Assembly (NCBI GenBank): GCA_963815135.1 | Contig: CAWFFO010000010.1 | Location: forward strand, 54,950-118,949 | Direction of reading: 5' to 3' | Length of the DNA: 64,000 nucleotides | Origin: CAIWTU01 sp963815135 | GTDB lineage: Bacteria; Desulfobacterota; Desulfuromonadia; Geobacterales; Geobacteraceae | Shown: piece after piece, positions 63,660 through 64,000 of the stretch | How positions within the stretch are numbered: position 1 is the first letter of the stretch | Layout: every line of letters starts with the position of its first letter | Notes under the pieces: generated by a model | Told to the model about the DNA's origin: nothing | The model's database searches: none | What the model saw: the letters and a program-made list of their open reading frames with translations, nothing else | Position numbers and translations under genes: made by a program

Positions 63660-64000
63660 TCAACTTTCAAGCAGGCACGGCCCCGGTTCTTTTTCGATTT
63701 CGTAATAACGGACCTCAATCAGGTTCACCTCAGGGTCCCTGAAATAGATCGATACCCCGGTTCCATGTGCTCCCCATCGTTTTACGGGACCCTGTTCAAT
63801 CGGTATCCCCAGCTTGCCGAGCCGGTTGAGGATCGTTTCAAAACCTTCTTTGCTGACAGAAAGGCAAAAATGATTGAGGTTTGTCCGGGGCTTTTCTCCC
63901 TGAGGGTTGCCGTCCCACATCTTTTCGGGGAAAAGATCGATAATTGTATCGGTATTGATCCGGACAGAGGGAAACGGCACTTTGCCCGCGCGGTACAGTT
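63660..64000 (-). CDS. VOC-family (glyoxalase-like) protein, 5' end outside the window
   Basis: C-terminal part of a glyoxalase/VOC protein. The frame is open to the window's right edge (LYRAGKVPFPSVRI before the internal GTG at 63980), so the start is missing. NLNHFCLSVSKEGFETILNRL, WGAHGTGVSIYFRDPEVNLIEVR is the typical final module, with the metal Glu in LIEVR and an His in NHFCL. Substrate unknown. Confidence 0.88.
   Translation of the reverse strand, partial: LYRAGKVPFPSVRINTDTIIDLFPEKMWDGNPQGEKPRTNLNHFCLSVSKEGFETILNRLGKLGIPIEQGPVKRWGAHGTGVSIYFRDPEVNLIEVRYYEIEKEPGPCLLES

Noticed and set aside
63485..63718. Minus-strand reading of 77 codons
   Set aside because: Crosses the pyrimidine-rich intergenic repeat; not a gene.

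Overview
The window looks like a chromosomal segment from a Geobacter/Geotalea-like member of the Geobacterales. The grounds are a near-canonical Geobacter-type GEMM-Ib (3',3'-cGAMP) riboswitch, a selenocysteine-type FdnGHI formate dehydrogenase, an unusual density of PAS/CHASE sensor kinases, a bacteriohemerythrin, a GSU3473-like small protein and moderate GC. No rRNA, tRNA, CRISPR array or complete insertion sequence was seen.

Layout. 0-7.3 kb: tail of a tandem universal stress protein, an NlpC/P60 lipoprotein, a same-strand set of zinc alcohol dehydrogenase, short-chain dehydrogenase and alpha/beta hydrolase, and a small lipoprotein. 7.4-13.5 kb (minus): a CHASE3-GAF-kinase-REC3 / CheR / CheB / REC-kinase signalling module riddled with frameshifts. 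14.2-17.9 kb: MoxR-type AAA+ ATPase with a VWA partner, a small ORF, a HAD phosphatase and a hemerythrin. 18.2-23.7 kb (minus): an intact 1830-residue CheB-CheR-PAS/GAF-kinase-REC protein. 23.8-30.1 kb (minus): formate dehydrogenase operon fdnGHI-fdhE-mobA with an in-frame UGA (Sec). 31.2-35.9 kb (minus): a kai locus (kaiB-like remnant, PAS protein, kaiB, kaiC, PAS-kinase) in which only kaiC is intact. 36.6-40.2 kb: cGAMP riboswitch, outer-membrane beta-barrel protein, PAS-kinase-REC. 41.7-45.2 kb: cNMP-binding thioredoxin-reductase-like protein with a UBP zinc finger, then a Tyr/Pro-repeat exported protein. 45.4-52.7 kb: phosphoglucomutase, site-2-type protease with CBS domains, two gene remnants (DUF72, OsmC), an FKBP-type isomerase, PolX and TVP38. 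53-55.3 kb: endonuclease/phosphatase-like plus phospholipase D. 56.3-59.3 kb: quinone-oxidoreductase-like protein and four small stress/detoxification proteins. 59.5-62.7 kb: FNR-type box and a fused NirB-NirD nitrite reductase. 62.9-63.3 kb: a small peptide made of five 13-residue repeats, with its own terminator. The window ends in a VOC protein.

How the parts fit. The metabolic genes (Sec formate dehydrogenase with its maturation factors, NADH nitrite reductase under an FNR-like box, hemerythrin) fit an anaerobic or microaerobic respirer, and the riboswitch ties an envelope protein to cGAMP signalling. Signal transduction dominates by length. One-nucleotide frameshifts are strongly patchy: about 16 fall in 7.4-13.5 kb and several in the kai locus, fdnG, the TrxR-like gene, TVP38, the PLD locus and the quinone oxidoreductase, whereas 14-26 kb and several long genes have none. 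Local sequence error and real decay cannot be separated from the sequence alone. Two in-frame nonsense codons (near 31942 and 48804) favour real decay at those two loci.

Most worth following up: the FTGFDP repeat peptide (a possible multi-core RiPP precursor), the cGAMP riboswitch and its target, the kai locus with a single intact member, two families of non-coding interspersed repeats, and the AAA+/VWA pair whose HExxH-type motif reads HLVMH.
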